A stretch of DNA of 7,283 bases from Planctomycetota bacterium (lineage in GTDB: Bacteria; Planctomycetota; PLA2; JAEUHO01), in assembly GCA_024639415.1 (NCBI GenBank), contig JAHEIK010000120.1:546-7828 (forward strand), given 5' to 3'. The notes beneath the pieces are model-generated. The model was not told the origin of the DNA and made no database searches. It saw only the letters and a list, made by a program, of their open reading frames with translations. The translations under genes were made by a program, and so were the position numbers. Every line of letters starts with the position of its first letter. Position 1 is the stretch's first letter. Positions 1 through 6,050 of this stretch are shown piece after piece.

Positions 1-361
1 GCACCACGCGCTTGCCATCGAGCGCGCGGATGGCCGGCGGCAGGTCGTCCGCGGATTCCACCGAACTCGCCGGCGTCAGGACGCCCCAGGGGACCCCGAT
101 CTCACCCTCTTTCGGCCGGAGGGGCACGCCCATGAGGATGCCCGTCTCGGGATCGATCCGTGCGCCTTCCGGCATGCCGGGCGGCCGCAGGGGGTCGACG
201 CCGGCGTGCACCGAGAGGGCTCGCTCGAACGCGGCGCTGCGCGGCGCCGGACTGGTTGCGCCGTCCGCTCCCGTCCAGACGACGATGCACACGGCCACGC
301 CGAGCGCGCCGACGAGCGCCAGGTCGAACGCGGAGCGGCGGCCTGCACGCACGTCGCTCAC
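1..361 (-). CDS. Membrane-anchored DUF3299-like protein (3' end beyond window)
   Basis: The first 120 residues are present and the C-terminus lies beyond the left edge. The start is a GTG whose last two bases are shared with the TGA stop of the permease upstream (GTGA overlap), which argues for translational coupling. Residues 1-10 are basic (R5, R8, R9) and residues 12-30 form one hydrophobic segment, so the protein is probably a signal-anchored or exported protein. At about 91-120 the sequence reads PWGVLTP, a short linker, then LPPAIRALDGKRVV. This resembles the opening of the DUF3299 family, where a Pro-Trp motif precedes an 'ALDGKxVRxxGF' strand. In Pseudomonas and Vibrio, DUF3299 proteins are encoded beside a FtsX-like permease and its ATPase in zinc-responsive operons (recalled knowledge), and the neighbours here match. 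The biochemical role of DUF3299 is unknown. The gene itself is secure; the family call rests on a short motif. Confidence 0.65.
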   Translation of the reverse strand, partial: MSDVRAGRRSAFDLALVGALGVAVCIVVWTGADGATSPAPRSAAFERALSVHAGVDPLRPPGMPEGARIDPETGILMGVPLRPKEGEIGVPWGVLTPASSVESADDLPPAIRALDGKRVV

Positions 362-1743
362 TCCGTCGGGTGCAGGTTGGCTGCCACGGGGGTGCGCAAG
401 CCCTGCCACGCGGGGAGCAGGCCGACGAGCAGGCCGAGGACCGCAAGGACCCCGAGGATCCAGGCGTCGAGGCTGCCGAAGCCGCCGCCTACGAAGACGC
501 CGGCCTTCTCGAGCAGATAGGGGGCGACCAGGATCACGGTGCCGTGGCCGAGCAGGATCCCGAACAGGCCGCCGAGCAGGCAGAGCAGGAGCGCCTCGCT
601 CACGATGATGGCGAACACGTGGTGGGGCCGTGCCCCTACGGCTCGCAGGATGGCGATCTCACGCCGCCGGCCCGCGATCGTGTTGTAGAGGCTGACCATC
701 GTGCCGACGCCGGCGACGACGATCATGAGCGCGACGATCCACGTCAGGAGCTTGCCGATCGGGCTGATGACGTCGAACAGCTCGCGGATCTGGTCCTGGG
801 GGATCACGGCCTGCACGGGACCCCGGTCGTTGCGGATGTCCGCCACGTAGCGCAGACGCAGGATCGGGCTCTTGAGGCGGATGCCGATCGCACTGAGTCC
901 GAGCTCCTCCTTCGTGCCGTGCTTGTGACCCTCGTGGTCGTCGCCGTCACCATGGTCGTGCTCGTCGCCGTCACCGTGATCGTGCTCGTCGCCGTGATCG
1001 CCGTGGTCATCGTCGCCATCGTGGGCGTGGCCGTGCGCCTTCTCCTCCTCCGCCCGCTTCTGCGCGCGTTCCTTCCGGCGCTTGCCGACGTCCTCGGCCC
1101 CGGCCTTGTGCCCTTCGACTTCGTAGAAGGTCTCGATGGGCACGAAGACGCCGCGATCTACGGGCGTACCGGTCGGGCGCATCACGCCGACGACGGTCCA
1201 CTCCTCTCCGTGCTCGACCAGACCCACGCCGTGGGTCACGCGGAAGCGCCGCCCGTTCACGAGTCCCGTGTTGGCAGCGGCGATGCTGCCGAGGACCGCT
1301 TCGAAGTGCTTGCCGTCCTTGAAGAGCCGCCCGCGGATGCTGTCGAGCAGCGCAGCGCCCTCAGGATCCATCAGCGCCCTGAACATGTCCGTGGACGTGC
1401 CGACGACGTGGTGTCCGCGCAGCATGTCGCCGACGGCGTACGGCACGGCGAACTTCACCATCTCGTCGCGCTTGGCCGCTTCGAACTCATCCCAGGGGAT
1501 GGTCCCGCCCGTGTCGCCCACGTGGAACATGGTGTTCAGGACGATGTCGAGCGTGCTGCCGTGCGTCGGCCCGAGGATGCAGTCGTAGCCACGCGCCGTG
1601 TCGTGATAGGAATTCTGTGCGCCGTCCCGCAATGCCACGACGGCGATCGTGAGCGCGACGCCGAGGGCAATCGAGACGCCCGTGAGGATGCTGGCGAGCT
1701 TGCGCTGCTTGATGCTGCGCCACGCGAGGCCGAGGATCGTCAT
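358..1743 (-). CDS. FtsX/MacB-type ABC transporter permease with His-rich loop
   Basis: This 461-residue inner-membrane permease has the LolE/MacB layout. It has one N-terminal helix (about 17-39), a large extracytoplasmic domain (about 40-330), then three C-terminal helices (about 331-356, 375-405 and 427-446) forming the FtsX domain. The segment GRRREIAILRAVGARP at 358-373 is the typical cytoplasmic coupling region of this family. Residues 237-275 of the extracytoplasmic domain are very rich in His, Asp and Gly, with 12 His, and follow a basic/acidic helix-like stretch (220-235). The ATG was chosen because it overlaps the ATPase stop (ATGA) and has GGGGA seven bases upstream; a longer reading from 1872 would run into the ATPase gene. 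Such permeases use ATP to drive mechanical work on periplasmic or outer-membrane partners rather than simple import. A metal-linked role is inferred from the loop and the neighbours. Confidence 0.93.
   Translation of the reverse strand: MTILGLAWRSIKQRKLASILTGVSIALGVALTIAVVALRDGAQNSYHDTARGYDCILGPTHGSTLDIVLNTMFHVGDTGGTIPWDEFEAAKRDEMVKFAVPYAVGDMLRGHHVVGTSTDMFRALMDPEGAALLDSIRGRLFKDGKHFEAVLGSIAAANTGLVNGRRFRVTHGVGLVEHGEEWTVVGVMRPTGTPVDRGVFVPIETFYEVEGHKAGAEDVGKRRKERAQKRAEEEKAHGHAHDGDDDHGDHGDEHDHGDGDEHDHGDGDDHEGHKHGTKEELGLSAIGIRLKSPILRLRYVADIRNDRGPVQAVIPQDQIRELFDVISPIGKLLTWIVALMIVVAGVGTMVSLYNTIAGRRREIAILRAVGARPHHVFAIIVSEALLLCLLGGLFGILLGHGTVILVAPYLLEKAGVFVGGGFGSLDAWILGVLAVLGLLVGLLPAWQGLRTPVAANLHPTE
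919..1035 (-). other. His/Asp/Gly-rich putative metal-binding loop of the permease
   Basis: This stretch encodes permease residues 237-275. Twelve of the 39 residues are His, and most of the rest are Asp or Gly. Its core contains two consecutive DEHDHGDG units. Similar His-rich stretches occur in zinc, nickel and cobalt transporters and chaperones, where they bind or buffer the metal. Here the loop lies in the domain predicted to face the periplasm. Metal binding is an inference from composition. Confidence 0.75.
943..1014 (-). repeat. 24-base tandem repeat coding for the His-rich loop
   Basis: Units lie at 943-966 and 967-990 and match at 22 of 24 bases by eye. A third, degenerate unit is at 991-1014. 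Each full unit encodes eight residues (DEHDHGDG, with the phase depending on where it is cut). The in-frame unit length means that gain or loss of copies would lengthen or shorten the loop without breaking the gene. Confidence 0.8.
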
Positions 1744-2423
1744 GCCTGGCTCCCCACGGGTACCGCCAGGTGCTCGACGCGCTCGAAGCGGCCGACCAGG
1801 CCCTCGTCGTGGGTGACGACGAGCAGCGCGGCGTTGGACTCTTCGGCGAACGCAAGCAGCAGGTCCATGCACTGCTCCGCGCGGGCGCGATCGAGGTTCG
1901 ACGTCGGCTCGTCGGCGAGGACCAGCGTCGGATGCCCGGCAAGCGCACGTGCGATGGCCACGCGCTGCTGCTGCCCGACGGACAGCTGTGCGGGCTTGTG
2001 CGAGCGCCGGTCGGACAGGCCCACGCGGTCCAGCGCCTCCCGTGCGGCCTTGCGCGGGGCGACCCCGCGTCGTGGCCGGAAGCTCATGCCCACCTGCACG
2101 TTCTCCAGCGCCGTGAGGCCGGGCAGGAGGTTGAACGTCTGGAAGAGGTAGCCGATGTGCTCGGCCCGCACCCGGTCGCGCTGGGTCTCGGAGCGACCGG
2201 TGATGCGGGTGCCACCGACCTCGATGGCTCCCTCGTCCGCCGGCAGGATGCCCGCGATCAGGTTGAGGAGCGTCGTCTTGCCGCTGCCGCTCTCGCCGCG
2301 CATGGCGAGGGCCTCACCGCGGGAGACGTCGAGGGAGGGGAGGTCGACCGCCAGGAAGCGGCCGCCCTCGGGGTCCCGGTACCACTTCTTCAGGTCGCGC
2401 ACATGGAGGGCCGGCTCAGGCAT
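1740..2423 (-). CDS. ABC transporter ATP-binding protein, LolD/MacB family
   Basis: This 227-residue nucleotide-binding protein is the normal length for LolD-type ATPases. All motifs are present: Walker A GESGSGKTT (43-51), Q-loop Gln95 in LFQTFNLLPGLTALENV, signature LSVGQQQR (147-154), Walker B LVLADEP with catalytic Glu172, D-loop SNLD, and H-loop His205 in VVTHD. The FQTFNLLPGLTALENV stretch is typical of the subfamily that pairs with FtsX-like permeases. The ATG at 2423 was chosen because the protein aligns from here (MPEPALHVRDLKKWY). A longer in-frame reading from 2579 would lie within sfsA and has no family resemblance. No clear Shine-Dalgarno sequence precedes the ATG, but it lies inside the last codons of sfsA (8-base overlap), so coupled translation is likely. 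The permease that follows is its evident partner. Confidence 0.96.
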   Translation of the reverse strand: MPEPALHVRDLKKWYRDPEGGRFLAVDLPSLDVSRGEALAMRGESGSGKTTLLNLIAGILPADEGAIEVGGTRITGRSETQRDRVRAEHIGYLFQTFNLLPGLTALENVQVGMSFRPRRGVAPRKAAREALDRVGLSDRRSHKPAQLSVGQQQRVAIARALAGHPTLVLADEPTSNLDRARAEQCMDLLLAFAEESNAALLVVTHDEGLVGRFERVEHLAVPVGSQA

Positions 2424-3126
2424 GCCCAAGATGGTAGGGGAGAGCGGGGCCCGCACCCACACCAACGGGGGTGACGATCGCGCGGAGCGGCAACACCTCG
2501 ACGCCGGCACCCACGACCCGTCCCAGGGCCCCCGCGTACGCCGGATCGATGTCCCAGGCGGGGCGGAAGCTCCGGACATCCGCCCGGCTGATGAGGTAGA
2601 GCATCACGGCCCGGTCCCCCTGCGCCCGCAGGTCCGCCAAGGCGTCCAGGTGCTTCAGGCCGCGAGCCGTGACGGCATCAGGGAACTGCGCTTCCGTGCC
2701 GCGTTTCAGGGTGACGTTCTTCACTTCGACCCAGCACCGGCGCTCACCGTCCTCGAGCAGGAAGTCGAAGCGGCTGCCGTGCCCGTCGGCGACCTCCGCC
2801 CGTACGGCGGGGAAGCCCGCGAGTTCCCGGATGCGGCCAGCGCGCAGCGCGGCCCCGACGACCCGGTTGGGGACCGCCGTGTTCACGCAGACCCAGGCGC
2901 GTCCGGCCCGGATCTGCTCGAGGTCATGCGAGAGCTTGCGCTTCGGGTTGCCCGCATCCCGTATGCGGACCTTGCTGCCCGGCTCGCTGCAGGAACGCAT
3001 CGAGCCGGGGTTGGCGCAGTGCACCGTGAGTACGCTTCCGTCTTCACGCTCGACGTCGGCCAGGAAGCGCTTGTAGCGCCGCAGCAGCACGGCCTCTTCG
3101 AGAGGGGCCGGGTAGTGCCAGTCCAC
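2416..3126 (-). CDS. sfsA: SfsA family protein (sugar fermentation stimulation protein homologue)
   Basis: The 236-residue product matches E. coli SfsA (about 234 residues) along its whole length. The N-terminal part has LLRRYKRFLADVE (14-26) and HCANPGSM (36-43), corresponding to the OB-fold-like domain. The C-terminal part has SRFDFLL (118-124) and CWVEVKNVTL (131-140), followed by FPDAVTARGLKHL (148-160). Asp121, Glu134 and Lys136 form the PD-(D/E)xK nuclease-like core of this family. SfsA was named for a maltose-metabolism effect in E. coli and has been described as a nucleic-acid-binding or nuclease-like protein; its true job is not settled. I chose the GTG at 3126 because the protein then begins just as E. 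coli SfsA does. A second GTG at 3141 is also possible, and neither has a clear ribosome binding site. The gene starts 28 bases after the HAAS protein gene ends. Confidence 0.95.
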   Translation of the reverse strand: MDWHYPAPLEEAVLLRRYKRFLADVEREDGSVLTVHCANPGSMRSCSEPGSKVRIRDAGNPKRKLSHDLEQIRAGRAWVCVNTAVPNRVVGAALRAGRIRELAGFPAVRAEVADGHGSRFDFLLEDGERRCWVEVKNVTLKRGTEAQFPDAVTARGLKHLDALADLRAQGDRAVMLYLISRADVRSFRPAWDIDPAYAGALGRVVGAGVEVLPLRAIVTPVGVGAGPALPYHLGHA

Positions 3127-3154
3127 ACGCCGGGACGTCACAGCCGCCGCCGGG

Positions 3155-4111
3155 CTAGCGTCGAAGCTGCCGGCGCAGCCGCAACGCGTTGCTGACAAAG
3201 CGCAGCATGAGCAGCAACGCACCCAACAGGAATACGACGAGGAACACACGCTCGATCAGGTTCGTGACCACGTCGGCTGCGTCGCGCATCAGCTTGTCGC
3301 TGGTGGGCATCTGTACGAGGTTGCCGCGCGTGGCGGCTACGAGCAGAGCGCTCGCGCTCAGCGAGGCGATTCCGTCCGATGCGGTACCGAGTACACCGTG
3401 GCCCATGCCACGCAGCGTGAGGAGCGGCTGGATTGCGAACAACGCCAGGACGCCGTTGATGCAGGGCACCAGGCCCTTCAGATCCTCGGCGAGGAACGGT
3501 CGCATCTCGTTGCCATGGCGCACGGAGAAGACGGCGTCGAGGAACAGGTTGACGAGGATCGCCATCAGTCCGAGCAGGACGAGCCCTTCGATCGCACCGC
3601 GGCGCGTCCAGCCCGCATGCAGGGGCGTCGACGGCCGCAACTTGTCGGGCGCGGCACGGCCAATGGCCACGAACACACAGAGCAACGCACCCGTGTCGAT
3701 CAGGAAGATGGTGATGACGCCCAGGAAGACGGCGGCAAACGGCTCTTCGGGTAGGGGCGCCAAGATGCCGGGAATCGAGTCCCACTTGGCGCCGGCGAAC
3801 GTGAGCGCCACCGAGAGCAGCAGATGGCAGCAGAAGACGGCGGCGAGCGAGCGCACGAAGGTGCGCCGCGTGGCCAGGGAGATGGTCAACGGCGAGGAGA
3901 CCAGGTCGTCCGCCAGGGTCTCTGCGGGCCCGAGTGCGGCGAGCGCCGCTTGCTCGGCCTCTGCCTCGTCGATCTCCGGAGAACGCTCGAGCTCTTCCTC
4001 GATGCGGTCCTGGATCAGGGCTTCGACCTCTTCACGTACCCGACTGGCTTCCTTCGCAGGCAGCAACTCTTCGAGTCGATCCAAGTAGGCCTGTCGCTTG
4101 CCTTCAGTCAC
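3155..4111 (-). CDS. HAAS-type multi-pass membrane protein paired with PadR
   Basis: This 318-residue protein has a soluble, charged, helical N-terminus (about 1-72) followed by about five or six membrane segments (around 86-106, 126-150, 174-196, 212-233, possibly 240-260, and 284-304) and a basic tail (RLRRQLRR). The N-terminus reads YLDRLEELLPAKEASRVREE, then an acidic helix and ALAALGPAETLADDLV. This is the pattern of the HAAS domain (HTH-associated alpha-helical signalling domain), which is typically encoded next to PadR regulators and is thought to pass a signal to them. The GTG start overlaps the PadR stop (GTGA), and GAGG sits seven bases upstream within GAGGGGG. The membrane part resembles nothing I recognise, and neither ligand nor signal can be read from it. 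Confidence 0.82.
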   Translation of the reverse strand: MTEGKRQAYLDRLEELLPAKEASRVREEVEALIQDRIEEELERSPEIDEAEAEQAALAALGPAETLADDLVSSPLTISLATRRTFVRSLAAVFCCHLLLSVALTFAGAKWDSIPGILAPLPEEPFAAVFLGVITIFLIDTGALLCVFVAIGRAAPDKLRPSTPLHAGWTRRGAIEGLVLLGLMAILVNLFLDAVFSVRHGNEMRPFLAEDLKGLVPCINGVLALFAIQPLLTLRGMGHGVLGTASDGIASLSASALLVAATRGNLVQMPTSDKLMRDAADVVTNLIERVFLVVFLLGALLLMLRFVSNALRLRRQLRR

Positions 4112-4491
4112 GGTGCCCCCTCGGACGGCGTGTCGGTCGGTCGCTGCTCATCATCCTCCATCGGCTGTCCCAGGGCACGATCGGTAGCGTCTCGGGCCGT
4201 GTTCCACGCTGCGAGCATGGCGGCCTTCGTCGCGCGTCCTTCGTCCGAGAGCTCGTAGTACTTGCGCGGTCGCTTGCCCTCGGTGTCCCAGCGGGAGGTC
4301 AGCACACCCGCCTTCTCCATGCGACGCAGGATCGGATAGAGCGTGCCCTCCTCCAGCTTGAAGTCGGCTGCACTGAGCAGGCGCACCAGTTCGTAGCCGT
4401 AGCGCGGCGTATCCAGGAAGTGCAGGGCGACGAGTTGGACGACTCCGCGTCGCAGTTCGGCGGCAAACTTGGGATCGACGGACGGCGGCAC
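4108..4491 (-). CDS. PadR family transcriptional regulator
   Basis: The 127-residue product is a compact winged-helix protein. AELRRGVVQLVALHFL (11-26) is helix 1, YGYELVRLL (31-39) is the family hallmark, LEEGTLYPILRRMEKAGVL (46-64) is the recognition helix region, and the wing follows with RKYYELSDEGR (76-86). The tail (about 87-127) gives the short C-terminal helix used for dimerisation in subfamily-2 PadR proteins, then an acidic, Pro-rich end. I chose the GTG at 4491 because AGGGGGAG lies exactly seven bases upstream and the protein then opens directly before the conserved domain. ATG codons at 4521 and 4548 would add residues with no family similarity. As the first gene of a tightly packed minus-strand array it probably controls its own operon; the effector is unknown. 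Confidence 0.93.
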   Translation of the reverse strand: MPPSVDPKFAAELRRGVVQLVALHFLDTPRYGYELVRLLSAADFKLEEGTLYPILRRMEKAGVLTSRWDTEGKRPRKYYELSDEGRATKAAMLAAWNTARDATDRALGQPMEDDEQRPTDTPSEGAP

Positions 4492-4498
4492 GCAGGAG

Positions 4499-4506
4499 CT
4501 CCCCCT
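4499..4506 (-). promoter_or_regulatory. Ribosome binding site deciding the PadR start
   Basis: On the minus strand this reads AGGGGGAG, followed by a seven-base spacer and GTG at 4491. It is the strongest Shine-Dalgarno sequence near the gene and supports the short PadR start over the two upstream ATG codons. Confidence 0.75.
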
Positions 4507-4518
4507 GATCCTTGGCGA

Positions 4519-4544
4519 CATGCAGTGTAGGGCGGCGCTGCATG
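4519..4544. promoter_or_regulatory. Inverted repeat, candidate PadR operator
   Basis: CATGCAG (4519-4525) and CTGCATG (4538-4544) are perfect 7-base inverted arms separated by 12 bases. The repeat lies 28 bases upstream of the padR start in the divergent intergenic region. PadR proteins bind such dyads, often with ATGT/ACAT-type half-sites, and commonly repress their own promoters. One arm overlaps a possible padR -10 element (TACACT, minus strand, 4524-4529). The repeat is directly visible; its role as operator is inferred. Confidence 0.45.
4524..4529 (-). promoter_or_regulatory. Possible -10 element for the padR operon
   Basis: The minus strand reads TACACT, close to the TATAAT consensus, 32 bases upstream of the padR GTG. 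No convincing -35 hexamer lies at 16-18 bases; TTGAAC further upstream is 30 bases away. The call is weak and rests mainly on position and overlap with the inverted repeat. Confidence 0.3.
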
Positions 4545-4586
4545 CCATGCGACACTCGGGTTCAACTCGCGCCCCGTGCGAGCGCT

Positions 4587-4590
4587 AGGA
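4587..4590 (+). promoter_or_regulatory. Shine-Dalgarno (AGGA) or part of a -10 box for the secreted protein gene
   Basis: AGGA sits seven bases before the ATG at 4598, a normal ribosome-binding distance. The same bases are also part of TAGGAT (4586-4591), which has the TAnnnT form of a -10 element and would place transcription start at about the ATG, giving a leaderless message. The sequence alone cannot separate these readings. Confidence 0.4.
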
Positions 4591-4597
4591 TGCCCCG

Positions 4598-6043
4598 ATG
4601 CCGCTGCGCGCCGTCTGCTGCCTCCTCATCGCCCTGGCCGGGGCAGCGCTGCAGCCCGGGCCCGCGGCGATCGCGGATGCGGCGGCGGAGCACCGGACCG
4701 TGGCCGACCGGGCCCTGAAGCGGCTTGCTTCCCCGGTGCTCTCCGAGCGGCGGGAGGGCGTCGCGCGCCTCGTGGAGCTGCTGCCCGGCGTGCGCCCCCG
4801 CGTGATCGAGGCGCTGCCGCGCTCACCGTGGAGTGTGCAGGTCCACCTGATCGAGGTGCTCGCGCAGGATCGCAGCGAGGAGGCAGTGCAAGCGCTCCTC
4901 GAGCACCTCACCCGCACCGAGGCGACCCAGTCGGTCCTTATCCAGACGACCATCGCCGAGGACCGCAAGGCGGCGGGGCGCTTGCTGGCCGCGTGGCGTG
5001 CCGACCCGGCCGCCTTCCTCGAGCGCGGCGGTAAGGACGCCCCGGGCCCGGCGCGTCTTGGCGCCCTCGTCCGCCTGCTGCGCCGTGCGGAGATCGAGGA
5101 ACTCTTCCTGGGCCGCAAGAGCAAGAGCGGCAGCACCGGCTACTACAAGGGCCAGTACGAGCGCTTGCGAGGCAAGGGCAAGGAATCGGACTATCTCCGC
5201 CACGCGTTGGAGGTCGTCACGGGCATCGCGCTCGACGAGGCGATCCCGACGGCGGGCATCTTCACCAGCGGCGTGTACCGCTTCGTCCGGCCGCACAGTC
5301 TGGACGAGTGGGAGTTGCGGTCCATGGCGCTCAACGCCGTCGGCGAGCTATGCACGCGCGAGGACAAGCTGGTCGTGACGCGCCTCGAGCGGCATCTCGT
5401 CCAGGTCATGGGCGAGCGCAGCGATCTCTTCCGCCGCATGCGCATGGTGCGCCGCGAGCAGGGCTACGACTACGACAGCAAGGTCTTCCAGAACGCGCTC
5501 AGCGACTGGGAGGATGCGCTGGGGGAGTACCTCGACACGCTCTCCTGCCTGCACCAGATCGAGCCCGATCGCTACGGGCCCTTCGTGACGCGCTTCGTCG
5601 AAGAGCTGCAGTCCTTCCGCTGGCCGTACCGCCCGCTGCGGGTCTGGGGCTACATCGCAGGGCTGCTGATCCGCGCCGGGCGCTACGACCAGGCCATGGC
5701 TGCCTATCGTAAGTCCATGGGACGTGGGGGCTCCAGGGCGCTGGGCTTCTACAACATGGCGTGTGCCTCGGCGAGCGCTTCGCGCAAGATTGGCCTCAGC
5801 GCTTCAAGACGCACCGGCTACCTGGACGACGCCCTCATGTACCTGTCCCTGTGCGTCAGCGAGGGCTGGAGCGACGTCGACTGGATGAACGAGGATCGTG
5901 ACCTCGATCCGATCCGCGAGCACCGCGGCTCGGCCTACGCCCACCTGGTCGTACGCATCAAGCAGGAGTGGCACGTTCCCGATGCGCTCAAGGTGAAGAA
6001 GGACGGCAAGGCGCGGGACCCGAAGCCCGGCGAGCGCAAGTAG
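4598..6043 (+). CDS. Secreted HEAT/TPR-like repeat protein, function unknown
   Basis: The 481-residue product begins with a short signal peptide: R4, a hydrophobic core at about 5-18, and a likely cleavage near 26-30 (AIADAAA). There is no lipobox. Residues 33-140 are amphipathic helices resembling HEAT repeats (VARLVELLPGVRPRVIEAL; VQVHLIEVLAQD; AVQALLEHL). A central motif TGYYKGQYERL (180-190) precedes further helices to about 345. The C-terminal part (about 346-455) reads as TPR-like helices ending in YNMACA, DDALMYLSLCVSEGW and NEDRDLDPIREH, the pattern of the TPR end-of-group segment. The last 20 residues are Lys-rich and charged. Such proteins are common in planctomycetes as periplasmic scaffolds, with no known reaction. 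It is divergent from padR, so the two may share regulation, and convergent with the UbiA-like gene. Confidence 0.85.
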   Translation: MPLRAVCCLLIALAGAALQPGPAAIADAAAEHRTVADRALKRLASPVLSERREGVARLVELLPGVRPRVIEALPRSPWSVQVHLIEVLAQDRSEEAVQALLEHLTRTEATQSVLIQTTIAEDRKAAGRLLAAWRADPAAFLERGGKDAPGPARLGALVRLLRRAEIEELFLGRKSKSGSTGYYKGQYERLRGKGKESDYLRHALEVVTGIALDEAIPTAGIFTSGVYRFVRPHSLDEWELRSMALNAVGELCTREDKLVVTRLERHLVQVMGERSDLFRRMRMVRREQGYDYDSKVFQNALSDWEDALGEYLDTLSCLHQIEPDRYGPFVTRFVEELQSFRWPYRPLRVWGYIAGLLIRAGRYDQAMAAYRKSMGRGGSRALGFYNMACASASASRKIGLSASRRTGYLDDALMYLSLCVSEGWSDVDWMNEDRDLDPIREHRGSAYAHLVVRIKQEWHVPDALKVKKDGKARDPKPGERK

Positions 6044-6050
6044 GCGCCGC

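Noticed and set aside
1744..1872. Upstream extension of the permease by 43 residues
   Set aside because: It overlaps the ATPase Walker B and H-loop region in another frame and is Arg-rich. The ATG at 1743 has a good ribosome binding site and a 4-base overlap.
160..2151. A 663-codon open frame on the plus strand opposite the permease and ATPase genes
   Set aside because: It is antisense to two genes with full family motifs. Its composition (Arg/Ala/Asp/Val-rich, with a Val-rich run opposite the His-rich loop) is a by-product of GC-rich codon use, and no family is recognisable.
2424..2579. Upstream extension of the ATPase by 52 residues
   Set aside because: The extension lies wholly within sfsA and has no similarity to ABC ATPases, which start near MPEPALHVRDL.
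2155..3195. A 346-codon plus-strand open frame opposite sfsA and the ATPase start
   Set aside because: It is a shadow of sfsA, which has full-length family similarity on the other strand.
3189..4088. A 299-codon plus-strand open frame rich in Ser, Arg and Ala
   Set aside because: It is antisense to the HAAS membrane protein. The composition is that of reverse-read hydrophobic codons, with no motif.
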